The position numbers were made by a program, and so were the translations under genes. The notes below the pieces were generated by a model. That model had not been told where the DNA came from, made no database searches, and saw only the letters and a program-made list of their open reading frames with translations. A stretch of DNA of 64,000 nucleotides from Limnohabitans sp. Rim8 (lineage in GTDB: Bacteria > Pseudomonadota > Gammaproteobacteria > Burkholderiales > Burkholderiaceae_C): assembly GCA_945897465.1 (NCBI GenBank), contig CAMDFK010000001.1, positions 62,001 to 126,000 on the forward strand, given 5' to 3'. Position 1 is the first letter of the stretch; each line of letters opens with the position of its first letter. This document shows positions 26,901 through 35,695 of this stretch, one piece after another.

Positions 26901-27971
26901 TCAATGGCGGTACCACCTCATGGACAGTCCCATCGCCAACAAAGCCAAGGCGGCCGCCACAGCGACCAACAAAGCGGTGATCTCTGTGTCGCGCCGCTCC
27001 AGCGTGAACTTGGAAGACAGGTGCTGGTAGATGGAAGCCAGATCGCTGGCGTTGGTGGCCCGGAAAAATTCTGCCCCAGTGATCTCGGCCACTTTTTGCA
27101 AAGCCGCTTCGTCCACCCTGGCGTAAAAGGAAAAACCCTCAAAACCAGGAATGAAGCCATCGGGCGTGCCAAACGCCACGGTGTAGACACGAACACCTTG
27201 AGATGCCGCCCATTTGGCCACCTCGACTGGATCAGGTCCAGTGGTGCGCCGACCATCCGACAACAAAATCACGGCTCCCGCCGTGTACGAACCCACTGGC
27301 AAAGTCTTCTGGTCCCCTGGCGAAGGCGCGGGGCGTTGGTCCAGCGAACGGCCGGCAAAAGGGTTGCCTTGGGGGACCAAGCTGCCGGACTTGAACTCTG
27401 CGCCGTACAACAAAGACTCCAGGTCAACCGCCGACTCGGGCAGCAATGTGTTCAAGGCCACCAGCAAACCACTGCCAGTGGCTGTGGCTCTCTGCAACTG
27501 AAAGCTGTCGATGGCGTCCAGCAGGAGGTCCTTTTGATCGGTCACGCCTTGTACGAGTTGCGCATTGCCCGCAAACGACACGACAGCCATGCGCACATGG
27601 TCGGGTAATTCTTGTACAAAAGATTTGGCCGCCTGTTGCGCCGCCACAATGCGATTGGGCGGCACGTCTTCAGCCAGCATGCTGCGCGACACATCCATGG
27701 CCAGCACCAAAGTCAGGTAGTCGGCAGGCAAGGTGACGCGGGCCATGGGCCGCGCAGCACCGAACAACACCAATGCCAATGCAAGACCCAACAAAGCAGG
27801 TGGCAAGTGTCTGCGCAAGCGCTGCCCGCGGCCCATGGCCGGCCGGATCAGGCCCAGACTGGGGTAGTACACAGCCGCGGTGCGTTTTCTGCGCAAAGCC
27901 CAAAGGTAACCCAGTACAGACAGGGGTATCAGCAAGGATAGCCAAAGCACCTCGGGCCAGATAAAGTGCAT
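26901..27971 (-). CDS. VWA domain membrane protein (BatA/BatB-like), copy 1
   Basis: 356 residues: two N-terminal helices (LWLSLLIPLSVLGYLWAL and LLGLALALVLFGAARP), a von Willebrand A domain with MIDAS motif DVSRS at about residue 92-96, and a C-terminal helix (LLVAVAAALALLAMGLSM). The domain is interrupted by an insert (about 190-220, including FKSGSLVPQGNPFAGRSLD). It is paralogous to the VWA protein at 31046 and divergent from the HtrA-like gene (starts 56 bp apart). Together with MoxR and DUF58 this resembles the Bacteroides aerotolerance (Bat) type of operon; function is inferred. Confidence 0.9.
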   Translation of the reverse strand: MHFIWPEVLWLSLLIPLSVLGYLWALRRKRTAAVYYPSLGLIRPAMGRGQRLRRHLPPALLGLALALVLFGAARPMARVTLPADYLTLVLAMDVSRSMLAEDVPPNRIVAAQQAAKSFVQELPDHVRMAVVSFAGNAQLVQGVTDQKDLLLDAIDSFQLQRATATGSGLLVALNTLLPESAVDLESLLYGAEFKSGSLVPQGNPFAGRSLDQRPAPSPGDQKTLPVGSYTAGAVILLSDGRRTTGPDPVEVAKWAASQGVRVYTVAFGTPDGFIPGFEGFSFYARVDEAALQKVAEITGAEFFRATNASDLASIYQHLSSKFTLERRDTEITALLVAVAAALALLAMGLSMRWYRH

Positions 27972-28026
27972 GATATGGGAGAGGTTGTATGTTGATTTGT
28001 CACTGTATCACCGAAGGCTTAAAACG

Positions 28027-28965
28027 ATGAAACGCGCTGCACTCTACAGTCGCCCAACGCCCAACCCACAGGGCGTTCAAAAGCCCGCGGTGACGGCCCA
28101 ACCCGATATGGCCCGCTCTGTGGAGCCGGTCGGCAACCGGTCGGCGCCAACCCACTTTCCGGACCAAGTGCATGTCCGGGTCGGTCTGCCTCTTTGGGCC
28201 GCCCTCGTGCTTTGCGCAATGCTGACAGCCACGCTCACTTGGGCTCTGATGCGGCACATCCAAGAGCCCAAATCCCTGACGCAAGCCGATATCGATGCCG
28301 CCGTGTTGCATACCCTGAGCACCCAAGACTTGCCCTCACGCGCTGCCCGCGCAGCGCAAATCATTGCGCCATCGGTCGTGCGTGTGCGCACACAAGACGA
28401 ACAAACCCAAAGTGGCCCGAGTTCATTGCGCGACAGCGGTGTGGGCTCGGGTGTGGTCATCTCCGATGCAGGCGTGATCCTCACCAACTTGCATGTGGTG
28501 CAAGGGGCCCAGCGCATCTTGGTCACTTTTGCCGATGGCCTCGAATCGGAAGCCCGCGTGATCGCAGCACAACCTGAAAATGACCTGGCTGTGATCAAAG
28601 CCATGCGCTTGCCCGACGACCTCCAACCGGCCATCTTGGGCAGCAGCCAAAACCTGCAGCCTGGCGATGAAGTGGTGGCGGTTGGCTTCCCCTTTGGCAT
28701 CGGCCCCTCGGTCTCGGCCGGTGTGGTCTCTGGCCTGAACCGGTCTTTTGGCTCTGAGGGGAAAACCATGATGCGCGGCCTGATCCAAGCCGATGCGGCG
28801 GCCAACCCCGGCAACTCGGGTGGACCACTCATCAACATGGCTGGCGAAGTGGTGGGCATCGTCACCGCCATCCTCAACCCCACCGCCGCCCGCACCTTCA
28901 TCGGCATCGTGTTTGCCGCCACCATCGAAAGTGCGGGTGGCGGCCTGGGCGTATCACCATTCTGA
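28027..28965 (+). CDS. HtrA/DegP-like trypsin-type serine protease, no PDZ domain
   Basis: 312 residues. A cytoplasmic tail of about 50 residues, one membrane helix (about 54-75), then a trypsin-like periplasmic protease domain. Catalytic triad: His156 (ILTNLHVVQGA), Asp186 (ENDLAVIKAM), Ser264 (AAANPGNSGGPLIN). The protein ends right after the protease core with GLGVSPF; there is no PDZ domain as in DegP/DegS. Located 35 bp before the moxR-like gene, suggesting one transcript. Start at ATG 28027 is preceded by GAAGG. Confidence 0.9.
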   Translation: MKRAALYSRPTPNPQGVQKPAVTAQPDMARSVEPVGNRSAPTHFPDQVHVRVGLPLWAALVLCAMLTATLTWALMRHIQEPKSLTQADIDAAVLHTLSTQDLPSRAARAAQIIAPSVVRVRTQDEQTQSGPSSLRDSGVGSGVVISDAGVILTNLHVVQGAQRILVTFADGLESEARVIAAQPENDLAVIKAMRLPDDLQPAILGSSQNLQPGDEVVAVGFPFGIGPSVSAGVVSGLNRSFGSEGKTMMRGLIQADAAANPGNSGGPLINMAGEVVGIVTAILNPTAARTFIGIVFAATIESAGGGLGVSPF

Positions 28966-29000
28966 TTTTGCAAAACCACCGACCGAGAAAGGCTTTGTGC

Positions 29001-30050
29001 ATGAACCCCTCTGAATTGGCATGGAACCAGGGCCAGACACCCCAAAGTGCACCCGTCAACGCCGCCCTGATGGAGCGTGTGCTCTACGAAGTCAAACGTG
29101 TGGTGGTCGGCCAAGATGCTTTCCTTGAACGCATCTTGGTGGCCATCTTGGCGCAAGGCCACTTGTTGATCGAGGGCGTCCCTGGGTTGGCCAAAACCCT
29201 CACCGTCAACACCTTGGCCCAGGCTGTTCGCGGCAGCTTTAAGCGGATTCAATTCACCCCTGACTTGCTGCCTGCCGATCTGGTGGGCACCCGCATTTAC
29301 AACCAAAAAAGCAGCGAGTTCAGTACCGTGCTGGGACCGGTGTTTGCCAACTTGTTGCTGGCCGATGAAATCAACCGCGCCCCTGCCAAGGTGCAAAGCG
29401 CCTTGCTCGAAGTGATGCAAGAGCGGCAAGTGACGATTGCAGGTGAAACCCATGCCGTGCCCCGCCCTTTTTTGGTGATGGCCACGCAAAACCCCATCGA
29501 GACCGAAGGCACTTACCCCCTGCCCGAAGCGCAGGTGGACCGTTTCATGATGAAGGTGCTGGTGGGCTACCCCACCGAGGAAGAAGAGTTCGTGATCGTG
29601 CAGCGTGTGACCGGGATGCCCGTCACGGCAGCGGCCGTGGCCGACACGGCACAACTCATGGCGTTGCAAGCCCAATGCAGGCAAGGCTATGTGGACCCGG
29701 CCCTGGTGCAGTACGCGGTCAAGCTGGTGGCCGCCACGCGCGACCCGGTGCGATGTGGATTGTCCGAATTGGCGCCTTATTTGAGTTTTGGTGCCAGCCC
29801 CCGCGCCACCATTGCCCTGATCGAAGGCGCACGAGCCTTGGCATTCTTGCGCGGGCGGCCCTACGCCCTGCCGCAAGACCTGATTGACCTGGTGCCCGAT
29901 GTGCTGCGCCACCGACTGGTGCTGACCTACGAAGCCCTGTCCGATGGCATGACGGCCGATGCCTTGATCTTGAAAATTCTGCAGGCCGTCCCCGCCCCCG
30001 ACAAACCACTGGACCGCCATGTTCAGCTTTCTGCGCAAAAAGCCAACTGA
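29001..30050 (+). CDS. MoxR family AAA+ ATPase
   Basis: 349 residues. AAA+ motifs: Walker A GVPGLAKTLTVN near residue 65, Walker B LLLADEIN near 115, sensor 1 ATQNPIETEGTYPLPEAQVD near 165, and a C-terminal lid beginning at about 270 with the sensor 2 region (SPRATIALIEGARALA, here ASPRATIALI). MoxR ATPases act as chaperones that load cofactors or assemble VWA proteins, here presumably the two VWA and DUF58 proteins in the same unit. Overlaps the DUF58 start by 32 bp. Confidence 0.96.
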   Translation: MNPSELAWNQGQTPQSAPVNAALMERVLYEVKRVVVGQDAFLERILVAILAQGHLLIEGVPGLAKTLTVNTLAQAVRGSFKRIQFTPDLLPADLVGTRIYNQKSSEFSTVLGPVFANLLLADEINRAPAKVQSALLEVMQERQVTIAGETHAVPRPFLVMATQNPIETEGTYPLPEAQVDRFMMKVLVGYPTEEEEFVIVQRVTGMPVTAAAVADTAQLMALQAQCRQGYVDPALVQYAVKLVAATRDPVRCGLSELAPYLSFGASPRATIALIEGARALAFLRGRPYALPQDLIDLVPDVLRHRLVLTYEALSDGMTADALILKILQAVPAPDKPLDRHVQLSAQKAN

Positions 30051-31053
30051 GTCCGCCGCCAGCTCTGGCCAGGCCCAGATCTCGGGCTTGCCGCGAGCCA
30101 AAACAGCTGCGCCCCATGCCGAGCAGTGGCTGCAACGGCTGGAGTGGACCGTGCTCAAACGGCTCGATGGTCAGCTGCAAGGCGACTACCGCAGCTTGTT
30201 TCGCGGCACGGGTCTGGTGCTGGCCGATCTGCGCGAATACCAAGCGCATGACGATGTGCGCCACATCGACTGGAACGTGACCGCACGCATGCAAACCCCC
30301 TATGTGCGTGAACACCAGGAGGACCGTGAAATCGCAGCTTGGTTTGTGCTGGACCTGTCTGCCTCCGTGGCCTTCGGCTCGGGCTCCACCAGCAAGCGCG
30401 AGCTGGCCTGCAGCATCGTGACGGTCTTGTCCAAACTGCTGTCGCAACACGGCAACCGCGTAGGATTAATGCTGTTCACTGGGCAACCAAGCGCCCACTG
30501 CGTGGTGCCCGCTCGCTCTGGAAGACGCCACTTGCTGCACATCGCGCACCAGATGCTGCGCGCCGACCCAGCCCACACCCAAGCTGTGCAGACCAGCCCC
30601 TTGGGGCCATGGCTGATGCAGGCTCAGTCGGTGCTCAAGCGCCGCTCGGCCGTTTTTGTGGTGTCGGATTTCATCAGCCCTGCCGGCTGGGAAAAACCGC
30701 TGGCCCAGTTGGCCAGACGCCATGAAGTGGTGGCTGTGCGCCTGCGCGATCCACTGGAGATGGCCTGGCCTGACACCACCGGCATGCTGCTGGTACAAGA
30801 TGCAGAGTCGGGCGAACAACTGCTGGTGGATGGCAACGATGCGGCGTTCCGCCAGCGTTTTGCGCAACATGCCCAAGACCGCGAAGCGGCTTTGCTGGAC
30901 AGCCTGGCCCAAGCCGGTGTGGACTGCTTGGAGTTGAACACCGACGAAGCGCTGGACCAGGCCCTGCTGAGGTTTGCACAACTGCGCAAACGCGCCAGCC
31001 AGCTCAGTGCGGCCAGCAAGCGGCCCATGGCATCAGGGGATGCACATGCCTGA
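30019..31053 (+). CDS. DUF58 domain protein
   Basis: 344 residues. The DUF58 core is seen in the motif DLREYQAHDDVRHIDWNVTA followed by EHQEDREIAAWFVLDLSAS, which is the family's D-x-x-x-IDW and the start of a degenerate VWA-like fold (DLSAS). The N-terminal 40 residues (KKPTESAASSG) are low-complexity. No membrane helix is evident. In MoxR operons DUF58 proteins are thought to be partners of the AAA+ protein. Long overlaps with both neighbours (32 bp with moxR, 8 bp with the VWA gene) indicate translational coupling. Confidence 0.9.
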   Translation: MFSFLRKKPTESAASSGQAQISGLPRAKTAAPHAEQWLQRLEWTVLKRLDGQLQGDYRSLFRGTGLVLADLREYQAHDDVRHIDWNVTARMQTPYVREHQEDREIAAWFVLDLSASVAFGSGSTSKRELACSIVTVLSKLLSQHGNRVGLMLFTGQPSAHCVVPARSGRRHLLHIAHQMLRADPAHTQAVQTSPLGPWLMQAQSVLKRRSAVFVVSDFISPAGWEKPLAQLARRHEVVAVRLRDPLEMAWPDTTGMLLVQDAESGEQLLVDGNDAAFRQRFAQHAQDREAALLDSLAQAGVDCLELNTDEALDQALLRFAQLRKRASQLSAASKRPMASGDAHA

Positions 31054-32149
31054 ATGGCATTCGATTCAGTTTGTCTGGCCACGCTTGTTGTGGTTGCTGG
31101 CCACCTTGCCGCTGTGGCTGGGCCTGTACATCGCGTGGCAAGCCCGTGGCGTGCAGCGGGCCTGGCCATCTGCTGGCCAAACCCCCATGACCTCTGACAT
31201 TCGCTTTGGGCGATTCACTCGACACACCCCTGCGCTTTTGGTTCTGCTGGGTTTGGCGGGTTTGCTGCTGGCCATGGCCAGACCACAAGCCATCTTGTTG
31301 TTGCCCAGCCGCATCGACACGGTGATGCTGGCCATCGACAGCTCAGGCAGCATGCGGGCGGGCGATGTCCAGCCCAGCCGCATCGAAGCCGCCCAGGCAG
31401 CAGCCAAAAGCTTTGTGCTGGGACAACCTGCGCAGGTCAAATTGGGTGTGGTCAGTGTGGCCGGAGCAGCGGCTTTGGTGCAAGCCCCCACCGATCAGCG
31501 TGATCTGGTCATCCAGGCCATTGACCAACTCAGCCTGCAGCCAGGCTCGGCCCTGGGCAGTGGCATGGTGATTGCACTGCATGCGATGCTGCCCGGCTCA
31601 GGTCTGGACGTGCGTGGCCTCATCGATGGCGAAGCTAGGCCGCAAGCGGCCAATGGGGCACCTTTGGGTGGCGCCACTCCTGCGCCAACGACACCAGCAT
31701 CGGGCGCTGTGCCACGGCAGCCGATCAGCCCGCCCAAAGTACCCCCCGGCTCCAACAGCGCTGCAGCCATTGTGTTGCTCAGCGATGGCCAAAGCAACGC
31801 GGGGCCAGACCCGCTCAAGATGGCCCAGGTCGCCGCTGATTTGGGGGTGCGTGTCTACACCGTGGGTGTGGGCTCGGTACAAGGCACGGTACTCAAGGCC
31901 CAAGGCATGCAAATGCGTGTCAAACTGGACGAAGCCAGCCTGAAAAAAATCGCCGAAATCACCCTCGCTGAGTATTTCAGCGCCGACAACCGCCAAGACT
32001 TGCTGAAAATTTACCAATCCCTGAGCAACAAAATCGTACTCAAAAAACACCGGCGTACCGAAATCACAGCTTTGTGTGCCTTGCTGGGCATGCTGCTGTT
32101 GTCTTGGGGCTGCGTCTGGACTTGGTGGCGTCACGGGCGGATCATTTGA
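31046..32149 (+). CDS. VWA domain membrane protein (BatA-like), copy 2
   Basis: About 367 residues: two N-terminal helices (LLWLLATLPLWLGLYIAW and ALLVLLGLAGLLLAMAR), VWA domain with MIDAS DSSGS in LAIDSSGSMRAGDV, an Ala/Pro-rich insert (about 205-245), a second MIDAS region VLLSDGQSNAGPD, and a C-terminal helix (LCALLGMLLLSWGCVWTW) followed by a basic tail. Clear paralog of the gene at 26901. The ATG at 31046 has AGGGGA 6 bp upstream; ATG 31040 is also possible. Last gene of the protease-moxR-DUF58-VWA unit. Confidence 0.93.
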   Translation: MPEWHSIQFVWPRLLWLLATLPLWLGLYIAWQARGVQRAWPSAGQTPMTSDIRFGRFTRHTPALLVLLGLAGLLLAMARPQAILLLPSRIDTVMLAIDSSGSMRAGDVQPSRIEAAQAAAKSFVLGQPAQVKLGVVSVAGAAALVQAPTDQRDLVIQAIDQLSLQPGSALGSGMVIALHAMLPGSGLDVRGLIDGEARPQAANGAPLGGATPAPTTPASGAVPRQPISPPKVPPGSNSAAAIVLLSDGQSNAGPDPLKMAQVAADLGVRVYTVGVGSVQGTVLKAQGMQMRVKLDEASLKKIAEITLAEYFSADNRQDLLKIYQSLSNKIVLKKHRRTEITALCALLGMLLLSWGCVWTWWRHGRII

Positions 32150-32226
32150 ACCGAAAACAGTCAAGTCCACCCGTAACATGGGCTCATCAAATGGGATCGA
32201 GCCCCAAAACCCAACCCGCTCACTGT

Positions 32227-33489
32227 TCAGCCTTTGTTGACCAGGGCATCCAAAGAAAAACCAGCAATCTTTTTGTAATCGTCCGAAATCTGGCGCAACT
32301 CGGCTTGGCTGATCACATCGTCAATGTGACGAAACGGTTTGCCTTGAGTCAGCTCATCGACCTTGATATTGATAAAGTCTGGCGGTGTGCTGCGATTGGT
32401 CAGTACCACTTTAGAAGTGATCGGTCGACGCACCGCCTCATAGCGTTCCAATGCATGAATCGGGTCACTACCGGCTCCAGCGCAGCCAGCCAATTCATCG
32501 GCCAGCGTTCGGGCGTCCATCAGCGCCTGCGCTGAACCGTTAGAGCCTCTGGGGTACATTGGATGAGCGGCATCGCCCAGCAAAGTCACACGACCAAAGG
32601 TCCATTGCGGAATTGGATCCTTGTCGACCATAGGGTACTCCAGTATCGATTCGGCGTTGGCGATGAGCGATGGCACGTCGAGCCAATCAAAGGTCCAATC
32701 CTTGAACAAAGGCAAAACGTCTTCAACTCGGCCTTGGCGGTTCCAGTCGTTTTGTGCCAAGCCCTCCATCCGGATCTCGGCCATCCAGTTCACCAGCTGC
32801 CGCCCTTGCCCATCCACCTGATCCACAATGGGATAAATCACCATCTTGCCCGTTTCGATCGAGCCAATGCGCATGTAGGTTTTGCCCGTCAAAATCGGAT
32901 CAAAATAGGTCACACCTCGCCAGGTGTTGATGCCCGTGAACACCACTTGTTCATCGGGATAGAACAACCGCCGTACTGCAGAGTTGACCCCATCGGCTGC
33001 AACCAACACCTGACTCTTCACTGCCGGTCTGGCTTGGCCATCGGGTCCATTGAATTGGATCGTCACATCCTCGTCACCAGGAATCACGCCTACAAAACGA
33101 TGCCCGGTGTGTATCCGGTCTGACCCCAATCGCTGCACAGCGGCATCGAACAAAATTTTGTGCAATTTTCCGCGGTGAATACCAATTTCAGGTACCGGAT
33201 ATCCCGCATGGCGGCCTCGCAACTCACTGTAGATGAACTGGCCATGTCGGGTGAAGAAAGCGCTCTCGTAGTTTTCAATACCCGCTGCTTCAATGGCAGG
33301 TTGCAGACCAAGTGAGGCCAACTCACGCATGGCATGCGGCAACAAGGTGATGCCGACCCCCAACTCGCGGACTTCGGCAACAGCCTCGTACACATCACAC
33401 GCCACACCTCTTTGGTGAAGGTGCAAGGCCAAAGCCAAGCCGCCGACACCACCACCCACAATGGCGATGGGGCTGAAGGAATCACTCAT
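32227..33489 (-). CDS. FAD-dependent monooxygenase (PhzS/salicylate-hydroxylase-like)
   Basis: 420 residues. FAD-binding GxGxxG is IVGGGVGGLALALHLHQRG at 9-27 followed by ELGVGITLLPHAM; the second FAD motif is RVTLLGDAAHPMYPRGSNG, and a DG-type motif VLVAADGVNSAVRRLFYP is present. The middle WRGVTYFD and the LVNWMAEIR, WNRQGRVEDVLPLFKDW and LEYPMVDKDPIPQW blocks closely resemble PhzS (5-methylphenazine-1-carboxylate monooxygenase), a hydroxylase of aromatic carboxylates with decarboxylation. The real substrate is unknown. It leads, on the minus strand, the downstream end of an operon with a Bug receptor and a LigW-like gene (starts are in the order LigW-like, Bug, monooxygenase). Confidence 0.9.
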   Translation of the reverse strand: MSDSFSPIAIVGGGVGGLALALHLHQRGVACDVYEAVAEVRELGVGITLLPHAMRELASLGLQPAIEAAGIENYESAFFTRHGQFIYSELRGRHAGYPVPEIGIHRGKLHKILFDAAVQRLGSDRIHTGHRFVGVIPGDEDVTIQFNGPDGQARPAVKSQVLVAADGVNSAVRRLFYPDEQVVFTGINTWRGVTYFDPILTGKTYMRIGSIETGKMVIYPIVDQVDGQGRQLVNWMAEIRMEGLAQNDWNRQGRVEDVLPLFKDWTFDWLDVPSLIANAESILEYPMVDKDPIPQWTFGRVTLLGDAAHPMYPRGSNGSAQALMDARTLADELAGCAGAGSDPIHALERYEAVRRPITSKVVLTNRSTPPDFINIKVDELTQGKPFRHIDDVISQAELRQISDDYKKIAGFSLDALVNKG

Positions 33490-33511
33490 GCTGCAACCCT
33501 CAAGTTGGTCT

Positions 33512-34495
33512 TCAATCGGCCGAAATTTGTTTGGTACGAATCACATGTCCCCAACGTGGATAGTCCTTGACCACAATGGCATTCAGTTCGTTGGGGGTAG
33601 TGGCCGTAGCGATCATCCCAGCCTTACCCAAAATTTCTTGGACATCGTTTTGACGCAAGATGGCGGCCATCTCCGTGTTCAAGCGTGTGACCACAGATGC
33701 GGGCGTTTTGCTGGGTGCAAAGAATGCATACCAAAGATCAACGTCAACACCTTTGACCCCGACTTCGTCAAAAGTTGGTACATCGGGCGCAACCGGATGA
33801 CGTTTGGCACTGCCCAGTGCCAACGCATTCAAACGTCCATTTTTCACAAAACCCTGCGCAATGTGTACCGGCAAAAAGCCCACATTGAGTTCGCCAGCCA
33901 GCAAGTCCTGTGTGTAACCCGCTGAGCCGCGATAAGGCACATGCAGCATGAAAGTATTTGACTCCAACTTAAACAGTTCCATGGCCATGTGGTGTGGCGT
34001 GCCCACACCCGGTGAGCCAAAGCTGATGGCGCCTGGTTTGGCTTGGGCTTGCTTGACCAGTTCAGGCAAAGATTTGATGCCGGTCTTCGGATTGGCCACC
34101 AACATCAAGGAGCCGTAGGCGGCCATGGACACGGGGGCAAAATCCTTGACTGGATCGAAAGCCACGTTTTTGTACATCTGAGATGCCATCAACATGGTGT
34201 TGGCGCCCATCAATACGGTGTAGCCATCGGGTGCAGATTTGGCAACAGCTTCGGCACCAATATTGCCGCTGGCACCGGGCTGGTTTTGCACCACCACCGG
34301 TTGCCCCAGACGCTCACTCAGGCGCGGCGCCACCACACGCGCAATGGTATCCATGCCGGTACCTGGTGTAAAAGGCACAATGATTTTGAGTGTCTGACTC
34401 GGGTAGCTGGCTTGGGCAAATGCGTTTGGACCGAAACTGGCGAACAGTGCTGCAGTGAGCACAATGAAATGTCGGCGATACATAGTGGTTTTCAT
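33512..34495 (-). CDS. Tripartite tricarboxylate transporter substrate-binding protein (Bug family), catabolic cluster
   Basis: 327 residues: signal peptide ending at PNAFA, then IIVPFTPGTGMDTIARVVAP, RLGQPVVVQNQPGASGNIG and PDGYTVLMGANTMLMASQMYKN-type blocks (cited as PDGYTVLMGA). Bug receptors typically bind dicarboxylates or aromatic acids; cluster neighbours suggest an aromatic acid. No tctAB present. ATG 34495 starts the signal peptide; the frame extends 10 codons further upstream. Spacing: 22 bp to the monooxygenase start and 26 bp to the LigW-like stop. Confidence 0.93.
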   Translation of the reverse strand: MKTTMYRRHFIVLTAALFASFGPNAFAQASYPSQTLKIIVPFTPGTGMDTIARVVAPRLSERLGQPVVVQNQPGASGNIGAEAVAKSAPDGYTVLMGANTMLMASQMYKNVAFDPVKDFAPVSMAAYGSLMLVANPKTGIKSLPELVKQAQAKPGAISFGSPGVGTPHHMAMELFKLESNTFMLHVPYRGSAGYTQDLLAGELNVGFLPVHIAQGFVKNGRLNALALGSAKRHPVAPDVPTFDEVGVKGVDVDLWYAFFAPSKTPASVVTRLNTEMAAILRQNDVQEILGKAGMIATATTPNELNAIVVKDYPRWGHVIRTKQISAD

Positions 34496-34521
34496 TTTGG
34501 TCTCCTCGAGGTGGTTAAAAG

Positions 34522-35601
34522 TCAATCTGCAGGTCTGGATTGTTGAGGAGCGATCTTGAATAATCGCTCCGCATTGTCTTGGAAGAAGGCCTTGCGCACC
34601 TGAGGTGCCATGTCCAAGTTTTCGAGCATGGCCACTTCTTCAGGCACATATTGGTAGGGATAGTCCATGGCGTAAAGCACACGGTCAGGTCCCATGAAAT
34701 CTTGTGTGAACTTGAGCGCAGCGCCCCAAGCCACACCACTGTTGGTGATGTGGAAGTTCTCGCGCAGATAGTCACTCGGTTTGCGCTGTGTGGGTTGGAC
34801 ACTGGGATAGCGCTTGGAGCGCACAGTCGCTGCATGCATGTAATCGAGCCGATAGGCCCAAAACGGCAAGGCCTCACCCATGTGACCCAAGATGATCTGC
34901 AATTTGGGAAAACGGTCAAACACCCCTGAGGTGATGAGTCGCAGCGCGTGTAAACCGGTCTCAACGCCAAACCCATAAATCGCACCATCAAGGCCCGCCT
35001 CAATGAAGTGCTGAATCATGCTCGCGGGCATGGCGTTGGGGTGCAGGTAGATGGGCGTGTCCATCGCTTCGGCTGCTTCAAAAATCGGCCAAAATTTGGT
35101 GTCGGACAGGTACTCACCTTGGGTGTGGGAATTGATCACCACCGAGTGCATGCCCAGTTGGTTCACGCCGCGCTGGATTTCTTTGGCTGCAGCTAACGGA
35201 TCTTGCGGAGCCACGGCAATCATGCCGACCAAACGAACAGGGTGACGGCGCGTGGCAGCTGCCAAAGCGTCATTGGCCTCTGGCGCAAAAGCGACTGCCG
35301 TTTCCTTGTCCATGATCTGCACGCCTGGCGATGTCAATCCAATCACCTGAACATCCACGCCAGCGGCGTCCATGTGCTGCAGTCGCAATTCATCTAGATC
35401 CACCAAACAGCGCATGATGTGTTGAGCACGCTCACTGGGGCTGCTCATGTAAAACCCCATCAAGTGCTTGAAACCTACATCCACATCGTCTTTGGCCAAG
35501 ATCCGTTTGTAGATCTCCAGCATCTCGGGAGGCGAAAACGCCTCTTCGGTGGCGATGCGACGGTAAGGTCGCTGGGGCAGGACATTCATGTGGTGGTTCA
35601 T
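34522..35601 (-). CDS. LigW-like aromatic carboxylate decarboxylase (amidohydrolase superfamily)
   Basis: 359 residues of the ACMSD/gamma-resorcylate decarboxylase branch of the amidohydrolase superfamily. The opening RRIATEEAFSPPEMLEIYKR has the EE in place of the usual HxH on strand 1, as in 5-carboxyvanillate decarboxylase LigW. Other matching blocks are MGFYMSSPSERAQHI, ALTSPGVQ-like LTSPGVQIMD, INSHTQGEYL, IYLHPNAMPAS, AIYGFGVETGLHALRLIT, LGHMGEALPFWAYRLDY, and YAMDYPYQY. Metal ligands His (in YLHPN and LGHMGE) and Asp (MDYPY) are present. The aromatic acid it decarboxylates is unknown. Operon head, divergent from the LysR gene. Confidence 0.9.
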   Translation of the reverse strand: MNHHMNVLPQRPYRRIATEEAFSPPEMLEIYKRILAKDDVDVGFKHLMGFYMSSPSERAQHIMRCLVDLDELRLQHMDAAGVDVQVIGLTSPGVQIMDKETAVAFAPEANDALAAATRRHPVRLVGMIAVAPQDPLAAAKEIQRGVNQLGMHSVVINSHTQGEYLSDTKFWPIFEAAEAMDTPIYLHPNAMPASMIQHFIEAGLDGAIYGFGVETGLHALRLITSGVFDRFPKLQIILGHMGEALPFWAYRLDYMHAATVRSKRYPSVQPTQRKPSDYLRENFHITNSGVAWGAALKFTQDFMGPDRVLYAMDYPYQYVPEEVAMLENLDMAPQVRKAFFQDNAERLFKIAPQQSRPAD

Positions 35602-35619
35602 TCTCGTTGTTCCAAAGAT

Positions 35620-35634
35620 CTAAGATCATCTTAG
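35620..35634. promoter_or_regulatory. Candidate LysR operator, 15-bp palindrome
   Basis: CTAAGATCATCTTAG is a perfect inverted repeat (7 bp + C + 7 bp) lying between the divergent LigW-like and LysR starts (35601 and 35696), the expected position for a LysR-type activator site. Binding is inferred, not shown. Confidence 0.45.
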
Positions 35635-35695
35635 TAAAGCCATTTCGCAAAAACAACTACCATTTAAGAAATTCACTTATTCCAATTTCGATCAA

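Noticed and set aside
28077-30158. 693-codon minus-strand open frame across the HtrA, MoxR and DUF58 genes
   Set aside because: Shadow frame with no motif; all three sense genes have conserved catalytic motifs.
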